From assembly GCA_028023455.1 (NCBI GenBank), contig JAQFVV010000151.1, positions 1,211,001 to 1,275,000 of the forward strand: DNA of 64,000 bases. The letters are read 5' to 3'. Made by a program: the position numbers and the translations under genes. Below, one piece after another: positions 22,960-34,996 of this stretch; position 1 is the stretch's first letter; each line of letters begins with the position of its first letter. The DNA is from Epiperipatus broadwayi (Eukaryota; Onychophora; Udeonychophora; Euonychophora; Peripatidae). The notes beneath the pieces were generated by a model that searched no databases, was not told where the DNA came from, and worked only from the letters and a program-made list of their open reading frames with translations.

Positions 22960-23065
22960 TTACTCTGGTTTGTATTGAGTGGTGCTACTGTATGGAGAGT
23001 TTTGCCTCTGTGTAAACAGCTTGTGTGAGCATAAAGAATGGTGATCATGTGATGTTTATTGACCT
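22960..23065 (+). repeat. 5'-truncated family C copy
   Basis: Runs from gattactctgg to the family C 3' end gatcatgtgatgtttattg. It has one arm only, without the ribozyme part. Confidence 0.7.
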
Positions 23066-23169
23066 ATCATCTGTTTAAATTTCAAATTTGCTCAAAAACA
23101 CATTCCTCATTACATGACCAGTGTACTTTATTACAGTAATGGAATAACTGACTGCAGTTTAAATCCATG

Positions 23170-23920
23170 TTCATGGCCTTCTGGCATTTGAAATTCTTAC
23201 AAACTCCAAAGACTTTTGGTTGGTTATCCTCTTCTTTCATCATCAATTTTTCCTTGCATTATATAAATTAAATTACCAAATATGACCAAAATAGGACAAG
23301 TTTAACCCAGACATTTATGCTTCAAATGTAAGTCCTGGATTTAATCTGATCAAATGATCATTAGCCACTTTCCAATTGTATTCTTCATATTCACCATGAT
23401 CCTAACTTTTGATTCTGTGTTTTAACTTTCCTAATGAGAGTACGGAAGTCTTCTGTATTTTTTGTCGGATGTCATCAGCAAATCAAAGTTGTTGAAGTTT
23501 TTTTACCTTGGTCCAATTTGCTTTTTGGCAATGTATAATCAGTTTACAACTTGATTAACTCCTTGGAAATGCTAATCCTCACCTTATTTCATCATAGTTC
23601 ATTTTAACTATAGCTCTTAATACCAAAATATTTTTCATAAGACTACAAAATGTTCTGGTACAACTTATTTATTTAAAAACATTTCATAATTTAGCACTGT
23701 CTATAAAATCAAAAGCTTGGTCATAATCAATAAGATACATATAAACTTCCTCATATGATTCCCTAATCTTTTTTTTAATCCAATATGCATCTGCAAAAAC
23801 ATCTCCAGTTCTTTGACCCATTTCTAAAACTAATCCACCTGCCAGTTCTGTTGTGGCATAAAGATTAAGTTGTGTTGCATGGTATTCATAATAATTTTGC
23901 TTACAATATGTTATGATTGT
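23170..23920 (-). pseudogene. RTE-like LINE reverse transcriptase relic
   Basis: On the minus strand I can read G-Q-R-T-G-D-V-F-A-D-A then E-E-V-Y-M-Y-L-I-D-Y-D-Q-A-F-D (palm motif A, 23704-23733). Further on comes F-A-D-D (motif C, 23471-23482), followed by I-x-K-T-S and a decayed connection region. Both catalytic motifs survive, but stops and frameshifts break the frame. It is related to the relics at 49640-51010 and 57358-57660 and distinct from the LINE at 1990-5515. Confidence 0.75.
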
Positions 23921-24031
23921 TTACACACTGTTAAGACTCATTTCTTTGATTACAAAAATAAAAAAACTGATTTTTTTTCTCCATCAGTAAATGATTGGTA
24001 ATTTCCTTGATTAATTGGCATATGATCACAA

Positions 24032-24560
24032 ACCAATAAACATCACATGCCTATCACATTTCTTCAGCATATACATTTCTGTTTTATTTTAGTAGCATAC
24101 TTTTACACCGTTTTGCAACTTGTTGCAGTGGGTAGTTACCAGTTACCAGTGCTTAATAAATTTCTATCCTGTGCTTTCCTATCCAATTTTCAATCTTATG
24201 GCTTTCATCAGTGAGAAACTTTGCATTACGGAACAATGTAACTGGACTTTAAGATCTAATGCACCTTCCTTCCAGCTCCCATCATTTATCTCTAGATTAC
24301 CTTATCAAACCATCAGTCCAACGTGAAAAACAAATATTTTCAAACAAATCCAATTTACTTCTATAGACATATAGATAACATAGAGGTAAATAATGGGAGC
24401 TGTAAGGAAGGTGCATTAGATTTTAGGATTCAGTTGCACTGTTTCACAATTCAAAGATCCTCACTGATAGAAGCCATAAACTTGGAACTAATCTGGGAAT
24501 TTTGGATAGGAAAGTACAGGATACATATTTATTAAGTGCTATCAGCTGGCAATTACCATG
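24032..24560 (+). mobile_element. Divergent family C foldback
   Basis: Outer left block ccaataaacatcacatg, inverted arms 24120-24300 and 24380-24555, centre near 24340. The hammerhead positions are mutated: CTGATAG on plus near 24460, and a lost GAAAC on the left arm. The central segment around 24345-24400 recurs at 25810-25865. Confidence 0.65.
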
Positions 24561-25245
24561 GGTTTCTAAACCTTACATGGTCAATGTCATACATATTATA
24601 GAATTGATGGTAAATTTGGACAGTTTCAATTTCCACTTGGCAGTAAGACTTTTAATGTATAATTTCCCACAGTCATATCTCTATTAATACATTTTCAATT
24701 TTGATTATAATAATTATAAATTGTGTTTTTTTTATTTATTTAATGAGATATGGTATCATGGTCAATAATGTTGTGTAATTGTTTTGAAGAGATAATGATG
24801 ATGATTATGACAATAACACACATAAAATGAATTATAATAGTCTGCTATAAAAAATTTGCATAATTTTATATTTTATTTGTGAAAGATAAAAAAAAATTTT
24901 TTTTCTTTAAAAAAATAAAATAGATATAATAAGCATTAAAATTCTTAAGGTCAATATTGAAAAAAATATATTTGGCTTGGTTTATTTTATTTCAATATTT
25001 TGTAACTGCATTTTTTTTTTTTTAAAAAGAAAACCATTTATCTTAAGACTAATTAGCAGACAATGTTAATTAAGCTAAGTGCAGTATTAAACAAATTCCT
25101 AAAAGTAGATAATCGTTTAGAAAATTATTGAGTTAATCCTTCTGATAAATTTGATACCAACAAAAGCTTATTTTTCAATGAATAAGAATAAAAAAAACCT
25201 ATAAACAGAAATTCAATTTTTAGTTGTTGTTTTTTTCCCCTCATA

Positions 25246-25343
25246 TGTCAAAGCATCGGCAGGAGGCGAATCCGCAACAACAGTCTGCAACCAACTATTT
25301 GCTTGCATGGCGACTGCGCTGACCTCTCGGCTAACAATAGTGT
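25246..25343 (-). repeat. tRNA-derived SINE-like copy 2
   Basis: Antisense box B ggaggcgaatccgcaac and box A ctctcggctaaca. T-rich tail with ttgttg just upstream on plus (25222-25240), consistent with a 3' A-rich tail on minus. Confidence 0.7.
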
Positions 25344-25809
25344 TACTATAGTCAGTGGAGAAGCGAATGCATAGGTTAATATTAGCAACTATCACTTACT
25401 TATCTTGCAATAATAATCAGCTAAGAACCATTTGGATTCTTCTCTACTGTGACTACATTATTTCATGCATGAATCACAAACTGCATAAAAAAATCTACAG
25501 ATAATCCTACTTCAGGCATAACATAAACTTCTCATAATTGTTATTGTATACATAATTAAATTATAATTTTACCAGAACACTAAACAACCAAAGTTATCAA
25601 ATTCTATAGAAATTCATATATAGATGTTGTTAAAGACAATCAGAAAGCTACATAAAAATATCATCTTTGATGGATCTGTAGAAAAACCAACAAACTTAAA
25701 TTATCAACAATTCTATTTAAATAGTCATAAGTATTAAAAAAACATTGCAAAAAATCTCATGTAGAATTTTTTATTATACTGAATATTAAATTTTAAATAA
25801 ATGCACATA

Positions 25810-25865
25810 TAGGCAATTTACATCTATAGACATATAGATAACATAGAGGTAAATAATGGGAGCTA
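25810..25865. repeat. Copy of the centre of the 24032-24560 foldback
   Basis: About 50 bp around catagataacatagaggta is nearly identical to 24352-24402. Confidence 0.7.
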
Positions 25866-25968
25866 AAACCTATATAAGCTAAAGAGTTCTATATAATCTA
25901 TCTTTTTTTTTTTTACTTTCTAAATATAATAAATTCCACTAGTGTTGTAAAAAATATAAACATGTTTA

Positions 25969-26590
25969 ATACACTATACAGGCTTACACACACCTGCACA
26001 TATATAATATATAAGGGATTCGAATTCAGACTTTCACATGACCCTCAACTCTCCATGCCATCTCATATTGCTGATCCACCTCTGATCATACACAAATTGA
26101 AAAGATAAAAAATCACCAATATATGTATTTCATGCTAAATCAGCAATCATCAGTTCGTCCAGATTACTATCTCCAAACATATATACAATCAGTGCTCAGC
26201 TTTATATTAAGATAGCCAATCTTCATACTTTAATGGACAGGCTTCAAACTATTCCAACCCACAACTCTTCAGCCATCCATTTCATTGAAAATCTAATGAT
26301 GGAATGTTCAAAGCCCTCGTTAGTGCCAAGGTTGTCATCCTACCCATGACGACCATTTAGTCACTCTGACCCCTCATGAACTGCAGAATAATCCATTTAC
26401 ATACATATGCGATGGATGGGCAGACCTTTAGCGCACTATGCTTTAATATGTAAATTAATACACTGAACAGGCTTACACACACTGCACATATATAATGTAA
26501 TATAAAAAGGATTCAAACTCAGACTTTCATACAACCCTCAACTCTCCATGCCATCTCATATTTCTGACCTATCTGATCATACATATGTTG
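25969..26590 (-). repeat. Tandem family A repeats
   Basis: Unit 1 is 25969-26458, with a minus-strand hammerhead at 26115-26159 (core CUGAUGA and GAAA intact, stem I with one mismatch). Unit 2 starts at 26459 with the same tacactgaacaggcttacac block and is truncated. Period is about 490 bp. The same arrangement occurs at 2766-3590. Confidence 0.75.
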
Positions 26591-26599
26591 AAAAGATAA

Positions 26600-28630
26600 A
26601 TAAATATGTTTAGCACTTATTTTCTGAATATTATTTTAGACTTTTGAAAATATATTTATAAATCAAGTATCTTTCCATTGTATAATCATTCGGTTAATTT
26701 TAATAATGACTGCAGTTATTTAAATTAATGATAAGAAAATATTGTATTAGGGGATGCATTTTATATATATATTGTCTGTCAAAGTAATATTTACAGATTT
26801 GAACCTTTTAGTAGATGATTGCTTCGTATACAAATTGTTATTGTTTATTAAATATTTTTTAATTACAATATCACTTTACTTCTTTATTCTCTTAATAGAA
26901 TCTTTTCTGTTTATTTTCTTGATGACTCTATGATTTCATCATCCTTTATCCTTATATTTACATGTAATCTATGTATACATTTATTTACTGGTTCCATATC
27001 TACAAATTTGTCAATTCAAAGTTTTTGAATTGAAGAATTCATAGAAATAACAATTATTCCTATAAAATAAAACTGTTGTGAAGTATTTGAAGATGAATAA
27101 GTATTAATATTACTTCAGTAAGATTTAAAGAACAATTACCACTAGAATAAAAATTGGTCTTTAATAATTTGGGGATAAACTTTACATTATTTTCATATTG
27201 TTATATATATTCGAAGCTCCATACAATAGGCCTGATAATTTGTCCAATTATCTTCCATTTTATTGCTGATATTTCTATTATTTGCTTTAATATTAATTCA
27301 TTTTCCTGCTTCCTTGCAGTTTTATTTAACATTTCTTTTTTTATCTTGCTCCATTTTCTTAACACTTTCTTGCATAATTAGCTTTATTTGATTGATTTGC
27401 TCTAATGTTGCTCAATTTTCTTTATGTCCTTTTTCTTTATTGACATCCATTTTCTTTATCATATTGGGGAGGGGGGGGTTACATTATTTTCATATTGATT
27501 ATATAAATTTACAACCCCATGTATAGCCCTAATAATTTAGCCATTAGTTAGCCATCAGTTTTGTAGCTTATCTAATTCGGTTACCCTGTTTTTAAACTCG
27601 TTTAGTAGAAATAGAACTCAGAGAAAGACTGTTAGGCAATCAAAATTGTCAGTGAGTTCAAAAGATTACCAAAATATTATAATACATTGAACTGTGTGCA
27701 TAAAGAAATGTATTGATTAGACATAACATAAGTAAAAAAATGAACAAATTTAAAATCATGTCATAAAAAAGTGAATAGGACAATAGTATAATCTCTCAGT
27801 AGTGCAATTTAATATAAGCAAAATCAACTTTTAAATAGACAATTGAATGGCAAAGATCTCTCCACTAGTTCTTGCACAAAGGAAAAGAATTGACACTACT
27901 CATCAATCTAGCCAGGTGGCACCTGGTGAGGGTTTGAGTAATTTTCCATCTTTGTTTTAGTCTCTAGCTGAGAATATCTAGAGATCCATTTACCAACCAA
28001 TAATGATTTGATAGTTAATTGGATAGGCTATTGAGTAGTTACCTGAAAAAAAATTCCAGGCATGCTTAAATAATTTTCATACTTTTTTTCCCCAATTCAT
28101 ATCACAACACTGCAAGAAAATGCATTACTCTGATTAATACATGTCAGTTGGTAACTTATCTATGTTCCTTTACTATTAGGACTAAAATATAGTACTAACA
28201 GCTGCAACTCTAAGAACATATAGAGGTGAATATAAGCAAATTGCCCTTCTTGATTCATTCAAGGCTTCTACGAAAAAATGAAAGGTCTCACATAATAGCA
28301 ATCTTCTTTTTATGATCATAACAATGTAGAGAACATTAAACACAAGCTTACCCAAACCATGAATATTCAATGTTATCCAAACCATGAATATTCAATCTGT
28401 TGTTAAAGCACATAACAGACCTAGATTTTTTTTATATTCCTAGAAGTTGAAATAAACTCCATTAAATAAGCAAATATAACCTGTTTTGAAAGCAGATTAA
28501 TAAATGACCATTTTTAACTTTCAATTATTATTTAAATAATCAATCTGATTTTGCTGAGAGTTAGATGATTTATAAATGTGACTCCACTGCAATCATTTAT
28601 TACTTAGATAATAAACACAAAAAAAATAAT
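26600..28630. other. AT-rich stretch without recognised gene
   Basis: Chance frames only. A short segment near 27960-28060 weakly resembles the repeat at 20660-20910. A 25-bp duplication with aaccatgaatattcaatST occurs at 28355-28400. Confidence 0.4.
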
Positions 28631-28639
28631 GGTGTTACT

Positions 28640-28720
28640 GCTCAAGAGTTCAGAGTGCCAGAATCGATTCTGGGACTGTCTGATCCCAAGTTGGCTGCTC
28701 TATCAATTGCGCCAATAGAA
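28640..28720 (-). repeat. tRNA-like sequence, probable SINE head
   Basis: On the minus strand the box A-like tggcgcaattgatagagcag and box B-like gaatcgattctgg are separated by about 25 bases, with an anticodon-arm hairpin ccaacttgggatc between them. There is no recognisable intact acceptor stem. It is more likely a tRNA-derived repeat than a working tRNA gene. Confidence 0.5.
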
Positions 28721-29170
28721 CAGGGTATAATAAACATGATTTTGCTAAAAGCTAGAGGGTATAAACCACCTAGCTTTCAAAAAAAAAAAAATTAATCTGC
28801 TTTCAATTAGGCTATATTTACATATTCAATGGGATTTATTTAATTTGTGAGAATATAATGTCACATCAGTTAAAATTACGATGTCCATATATTTTCCAGG
28901 ATTTAACCTGTTTTTATCTCTTTTATCCCAGTGTCCTGACTTATTCTTTCGGGATAGTAAATTATCCCAGTTGTGTTAATCACTCATTTTTAATTTTATA
29001 TTTAATTTAAATTAATATTTATTCATTTAATATTGTATAATTAATTTTTTGATTGGTTAATCAGTAATTTTTTAAAATAAAAGTGGCTACCCATTACTTT
29101 GATAAATTAGCAATAAGTAATATCAATTTGTGATTTTGTTTTCATAATTAATAAATATATACAAACAATT

Positions 29171-29786
29171 AGATGTGGTATGTGGGACCTATTTCCGTCA
29201 TTTATGAGTGGATGTAGAATGTATAGAAAATTTTAAACTTTATTTAAACTTTCCAAATACAAACAACTTGTTAGTAATAACATACAAATAGACTTCACAG
29301 GTTACTAATTACACAACATTTCAAGTACTATTATTCTCCATTCTTCTTCAGGTGTTGCTGGCCTATATGCACAGTGACAATATTCACTTAGAAGTTGAAC
29401 TCGCACCTTTAGATTCTTGAATGTCGAATTTACGGCGTTTGCATTAAATTCGATATTCAAAAATCTAAAGGTGCGAATATTGTCACTGTGCATATACGCT
29501 TACCTTATATTCGATATTCACGAATGTAAAGGTGTGAGTTCAACTTCTAAGCAAATACTGTCACTGTGCATATAGGTCAGCAACATCTGAAGAAGAGTGG
29601 AGAATAATACTACTTGAAACGTGTAATTAGTAACCTGTGTTGTCTATTTGAGTTATTACTAATAAGTTGTTTGTATTTGGAAAGTTTAAAATTTTCTATA
29701 CATTCAACATCCACTCATAGATGATGGAAATAGTCCAACATATCACATCTAATAATATATCATCATCATCATAACCCTTCAGACAA
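29171..29786 (+). mobile_element. Family B foldback with 14-bp target duplication
   Basis: Inverted arms (29175-29440 and 29470-29760) with outer ends including tgatggaaatagtccaaca and its complement. The repeat atatacaaacaatt flanks it at 29157-29170 and 29787-29800. Each arm has a box B-like gagttcaacttc. Each also has CTGAAGA followed by a stem and TGAAACGTGT, a hammerhead-like order with G at position 17, which should not cleave. The right end carries a (catcat)n tract. Family B recurs at 38731-39639. Confidence 0.8.
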
Positions 29787-29800
29787 ATATACAAACAATT

Positions 29801-31140
29801 GTCTTTTGCTTTCGTTTATATTATGAAATGAGTATATTGTTAGTAATGTAAATGTGATGATGTTTTTGTTGTGGGAAATATAGACACACTAGTTAAAGTC
29901 TGTGTCAAATTTCTTGACTATATTAACATTGTAGATCAGAATGAAAGATGGGGATTCAGCCTTTATTTGTGGTGATTATTTTTGGCAACAATTTGAAGAT
30001 TCGTGATTTAAATAAGCCGGTAGTTATCACGTGATCACATTTATAAAATCTCATAGTTTTCAGCAAATTCAGGTTTATTATCTGAGTAATGATATACAAT
30101 AATTTAATTAAAGTAAACTACATTATTTAATGCATTTCCAAAAATAGAAGGCGCAACTAGAAGACGGAAATTACCCTTCTTAGTTCCTTTAAGATCTGGG
30201 ACAGAAGTCGAAGAACCTCCTCTATTCAGTTAATAGCGATTTACTCTTTGCAACCGTAACACTATATACATATTGATAATAGTACTATAATAACTTAATT
30301 AAGGAAAATTACATTATTTATTACATTTCCACAAATAGATAACAGTACAGTATTTGATTAGCATTATCTTTTTCACTTTATAAAGATTTATAATGCAATG
30401 AAATTAATAAAACGGATATAATTAAATCTATTTCCGAAGTTGCTATGGAATCCTTTAACATAACAATAAATAAACCGATATCCCCTCCGTCTTACAATTC
30501 CCCCGCTCCGTAAAATACAATAATAATAACAATTAGAAACCCTTAATTCAATTTTTTTTTAAATGCTCATAACGTTTGTTTGTTTGTTTTTTAAAAAAAG
30601 TCAAAATTTAACTTTGAAATTTAAATATCATTTATTAAAATCCTCATCATCTAAAAATGTTATATACTTTGTGATTTGCTGCTTTAATCTCTGCCGCCCT
30701 CATTATTGGCTACACCCAACTTTCTCTTGCTCCTCATAATCTTTCACACATCTAAATGTGATTCTTTTTCCTTATTGACTTCTTAACAAGATCTTTTTGC
30801 CAATATTGAATGATTGATTTGTTTTCTTCCTTTTTAAAATTAAAAAAAAAATCATACAAAGACAGTGAACTTTAAAATTTTTTATTAATAATAGAGATAA
30901 ATTTCGTTAAATTTATTTTCTTTTATTAGAATCACACACATTCCCACCTCCTATTACACAAGGGAGTTTATTAACTTGCACTATATGTTAAGGCAGTCAG
31001 TTGATTTATCCAATATAAATTGCTTCTTATTTTAAGTCATATCTCCGAATAAAACAGTTTTGTATTTCAACGAAGCTTGGTGCGAATTAATAATTGCTAC
31101 ACCAGATGCTTCTAGGATTAATTTCTTGTTTTAAAGAGAT
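29801..31140. other. AT-rich stretch without recognised gene
   Basis: No domain or repeat matched. Long A/T runs near 30545-30600 and 30835-30860. Confidence 0.5.
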
Positions 31141-31169
31141 TAACGTAAATGTGTGATATCTGATCAAAT

Positions 31170-31260
31170 GCAGGTGTGACGCCTTTGCAATAGATATTTA
31201 ATCTATAAAGCAGCGCATCTATGCCTACGACTTGAGTTCGAACCTGGATTAATTTTTTTT
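31170..31260 (+). repeat. tRNA-like box B sequence
   Basis: A good box B gagttcgaacctgg at about 31232-31245 follows an AT-rich segment with a poor box A. Poly-T follows. Probably a tRNA-derived repeat remnant. Confidence 0.35.
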
Positions 31261-31643
31261 TTAATTTCAAAAAATATAGGATTTTTTTTTCACGCCGCTT
31301 TCGCATAATCAACCCAACTGACTATTCGCCATTGGTCAGTAAATGGGTATTTATCCTTAGCTTGAGCCTAAATGTAGGATGGAAAACGATTAAACTCTCA
31401 TCCCTGCAATTATCAGGCCTGATTAATACTATTTTTTCTTTCACTATTCCTGTAGGAGAGACTGTTACAAACTATTTTAGGAACCTATTTAGTGGCATAA
31501 GAGGTTTATCAAAGCTTATGATTAAAAAAGAAGACAGCAATCAATTCGCTGTAGTCCTGCATGATTTAACGCTGTGATAAAGTGATAGACTCAAAAGTTA
31601 AAGGACCATGGATCACATGGCTCTGTCATTTCCAGTGATTCCA

Positions 31644-31890
31644 AATGATAAATCATTTGCCATGGTGTAGTATTACTTAGTTATCCTAACAGACTACACC
31701 CAAGTGCCAATTCGCTTCCAAATGACAAATCATTTGCCATGGTGCGGTGTTACTTAGTTATCCTAACAGACTACACCCAAATATATTATTGATGCTAAAT
31801 TTGCTTCCAAATGACAAATCATTTGCCATGGAGCAGTGTTATTTAGTTATCCTAATAGACTACACCCAAATATATTATTGATGCCAATTC
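31644..31890. repeat. Minisatellite, about three copies of a 60-80 bp unit
   Basis: Units start near 31647, 31705 and 31803 with ccaaatgaYaaatcatttgc and contain ttatcctaaYagactacac. Copies 2 and 3 are followed by atattattgatgc. The flanks decay into old repeat sequence. Confidence 0.8.
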
Positions 31891-32383
31891 GCCAATGTTT
31901 GTCACCTCGTCAACTTATTTCAACATTTTCCAAATTTAAAGCTTCATCATATAATATTAAAATGTAACATTAAGATGCCTTCATAAAAAAAGATCAAAAA
32001 GCATTTGGTTGGTACAACACAGGACAAAAACCTCTACAATAGTCCCCTATCCAAAGGAATATTAACTGAAAAGACACAATTCATTAGGTTTCCAATTATC
32101 AGATATCAGAAGTTAGAGTGACTTTCCATCCAGCCAAGCAAAATTAGCTAGATATCCATTTGTTGATTTAGTGTAAACGTAGGCTGGTGATTATGCAATT
32201 CAAAGTTCATGGGTAAGGGCCCAAATCTGTTATTTTCAGTTCCTTTTATGAACTCTGGAACAATAAACCATTAGATTATTATTATTGGATGGTTAGTTAA
32301 GCTGACTATGGGACAGCTAACAGAGTTAAAAAAAAACTCTAGGCTTCAATTAAGCTTGGAAATTTTTTTCCAAATTGTATCAA

Positions 32384-32470
32384 ACAGAATTAATGACGGT
32401 GAACATATTTGTGGTTCACGATGTAAAATATCAAACAGAATTAATGGAGGTGAACATATTTGTGGTTCAC
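32384..32470. repeat. Tandem duplication of about 50 bp
   Basis: The block atcaaacagaattaatg then gtgaacatatttgtggttc occurs twice, starting near 32380 and 32429, with a few differences. Confidence 0.8.
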
Positions 32471-32479
32471 AAAATAGTT

Positions 32480-33480
32480 TATATAGTCATTACAACTTAT
32501 TATAATGATTTCGTGACATTAAAAATACATATATGCATTAAATAAAATGTTATATATAGAGCTAGCAAATAAGTTCTTTACAAGGTTATTAAATTATTAA
32601 TTATTAATCTTATTAAATTAGGTCATGTGACATCTAACTTTACTTTTTTTTTTTGTAAACAAAATATGAAATGAAAAAATAACATTAAATATGTTTTAAA
32701 ATATTTACATTTAATAAAGAAAACATATTACTTTGTCTTCCAATCATTACTACTCTGTTGGTGGTTTTATTCTATAATGAAAATTACGTTTGATTTTTCA
32801 TACACACATTTTGTATGCTTTTCAATAATATGCAATTAACTTTTGAGTTCAACAACTTAAAATCAATATTTCAAAAAAAATATTGAAATTCTTTTAGTTT
32901 TCTGTTGCAAAGTACTTTAAATCATTAAATATAAAAATATTTATTTTTGCCCTAAAAACTTCTACAATACTTTTATCTATATTTTATTTCACATCATTTA
33001 TTATATAAAGTTTGGTGAAGACTCTGGAATTCCAAGTCCATCTACGTCACTTCTAATGTTTAAAATTCTTATGACTCGCGGGACCAATAAACCATTCAAT
33101 TCAATTATTTTTATTCACTATTTATCTTTATACTGGATTTCATAGAGTTCAATATATATATAAACAGTAAACAAATGATGGAACGGAAATGAATTATATA
33201 CGTGTTCTTTAAATATTAGAACATATCACGTGCTCTCTAAATCACTATTATTCAAATACTGTTTTCTACTTGTTTACACAATATTAATATTTATCACTGG
33301 TAATTTCCCAACTTTCATCAAGTTATTATACACTATACCCTATATACAATATATAATAAATTAACATACGATCTATATAATTTATGGCATAGATTTTTAA
33401 AAAAACTTCAAATATTTTGCATTATGTTGTACCTTTAACATAGTAAATGTTTTATCTATAAAAATTATTATTATTTTCTC
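32480..33480. other. AT-rich stretch without recognised gene
   Basis: No readable domain. Confidence 0.5.
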
Positions 33481-33484
33481 TATA

Positions 33485-33586
33485 TGTCATAGCATCGGCC
33501 GGGAGGCGAACCCGCAACAACCGTCTGCAACCAACCGCTTGCTTGCAAGGTGGCTGCACTGCCCTCTCGGCTAATAACGCTTGACA
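33485..33586 (-). repeat. tRNA-derived SINE-like copy 3
   Basis: Full-length copy: on minus it starts tgtcaagcgttattagccga and ends gctatgaca. Box A and box B cggNttcgcctcccgg are clear. This copy and 44162-44260 define the family best. Confidence 0.75.
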
Positions 33587-33894
33587 TAAAAATTATTTTT
33601 TTTATAACATTTGCAGTATTATACAGAATTTAAACAATTAACTTTGATTTGCAGACAAATATGAATTATAAATAGAAATTCACTAACTTAGTTTTATCTG
33701 CAAAACCAATTTTACATCTTTGTTCCACTTTTTAATGAAAAAGAGGAGAGGAAAATCTTTTTATTATTTTTTAGTAGAAAGGTACACTGACTTTTGCTTT
33801 TTTAAAAAAAAAAATTAATAACTTTATGAATTATAAAACTTTTAGTTATATATCATCACATATTTTAAATACTATTAGAATTAATACAGCATGT

Positions 33895-34520
33895 GATGTG
33901 ATGTATTTCGTTTCTCCTTAAACGAAGTCAAGAATATCTCAGCAATTATGCCCAGATAAATCTGTTAGACATTTTATTTTCCATTCCCCACTCTAAGTCT
34001 TTCCATACTCTGCCCCATCCCATTTCCACAACATAATCTTTGTCAACTCTATGGCCTTTATATCTAAATTCCCCTTATCTTTTCGCAACCCCGGCATAAA
34101 AACAAATAACTCACTTTCTGTATAATCACTTTGTTCATATCTATTCTCCCATAACTTCATCATCTGTACCCTTTCTGCTTTCAAGCATTTACATTCAATC
34201 AACAGATGCCTAATATTTTCTATACCTTCCTTACACAATTTGCACACTAAATCACCCATAGTTTTCCATTTACATGTATACTCTCTTGTTGCTAAAGATC
34301 CCGTTCGAGTCTTAAACAATAAACTACTTTCCTTACTATTATCATAAATTAACTCGCATCCAATGTTCTGTTTACTTCTATATATATATTTAAACTCTTC
34401 TTACCCTCCATACTAGTTCTCCATCTCTCCAACTCCCTATTTTTTATTAATGCTTCTATTCTTTTATCCCATTCCTTACCACTATAACACTCAACAATTC
34501 TCCTAACACAATCATCCCAC
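33895..34520 (-). pseudogene. LINE 3' end with zinc-knuckle domain
   Basis: On minus, an open 108-residue stretch at 33993-34319 contains C-K-L-C, then H-L-L-I-E-C (C-x2-C-x7-H-x4-C). This is the zinc-binding motif usual at the C-terminus of LINE reverse transcriptases. Upstream (34320-34520) a helical segment with W-D-D-C-V-R-R-I-V-E continues in other frames. The same protein end is at 1990-2815. The 3' tail ends in repeated catca/tgatg units near 33893-33905. Confidence 0.75.
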
Positions 34521-34524
34521 CTTC

Positions 34525-34860
34525 TTCTTTTTCGGAATCAAGAATCTCTCAGTTACCATGCCCAGAGAAACCTACTAGCCACTTTATCTTCCTTTTCCAT
34601 TTCCCACCCTAAGTTATTTCCATATTCTTCTCTATCCTGTACCAACCCATTTCCACAACATAATCTTTATCACATGATGTGATGATGTGATGCGAAGTAC
34701 TGTGACTTCTCCTTAAATGGAGTCCGGAATCTCTCAGAAACTATGCCCAGAGAAGCCTGTTAGCCACTTTACCTTCCACTCCCCATCCTAAGTTTTCCCA
34801 TATTATTCTCCATCCCATTTCCACAACATAATCTTTGTCAACTCTATGGACTTTGGAGGT
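34525..34860 (-). repeat. Two further truncated LINE 3' ends, in tandem
   Basis: 34525-34672 and 34675-34855 are both shortened copies of the 3' end at 33895-34060 (atgcccagagaaRcctRYtag block and catttccacaacataatctt block). They are separated by a gatgtgatgatgtgatg tract. This looks like repeated insertion of the same family into its own tail. Confidence 0.75.
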
Positions 34861-34996
34861 TCTTTTATAAAGAGGTCTGATTGCCACTTTTTATGCATGT
34901 CATACCAAGGTAGGGAGAATGTGCATCTGATTCACATTCTAATAAATGATCAGCATATACAAATCTACATGCTAGGAAAGTGAGACATTTGACTAT

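Noticed and set aside
27458-27482. G-rich tract
   Set aside because: A single homopolymer-like run with no pairing partner or repeat.
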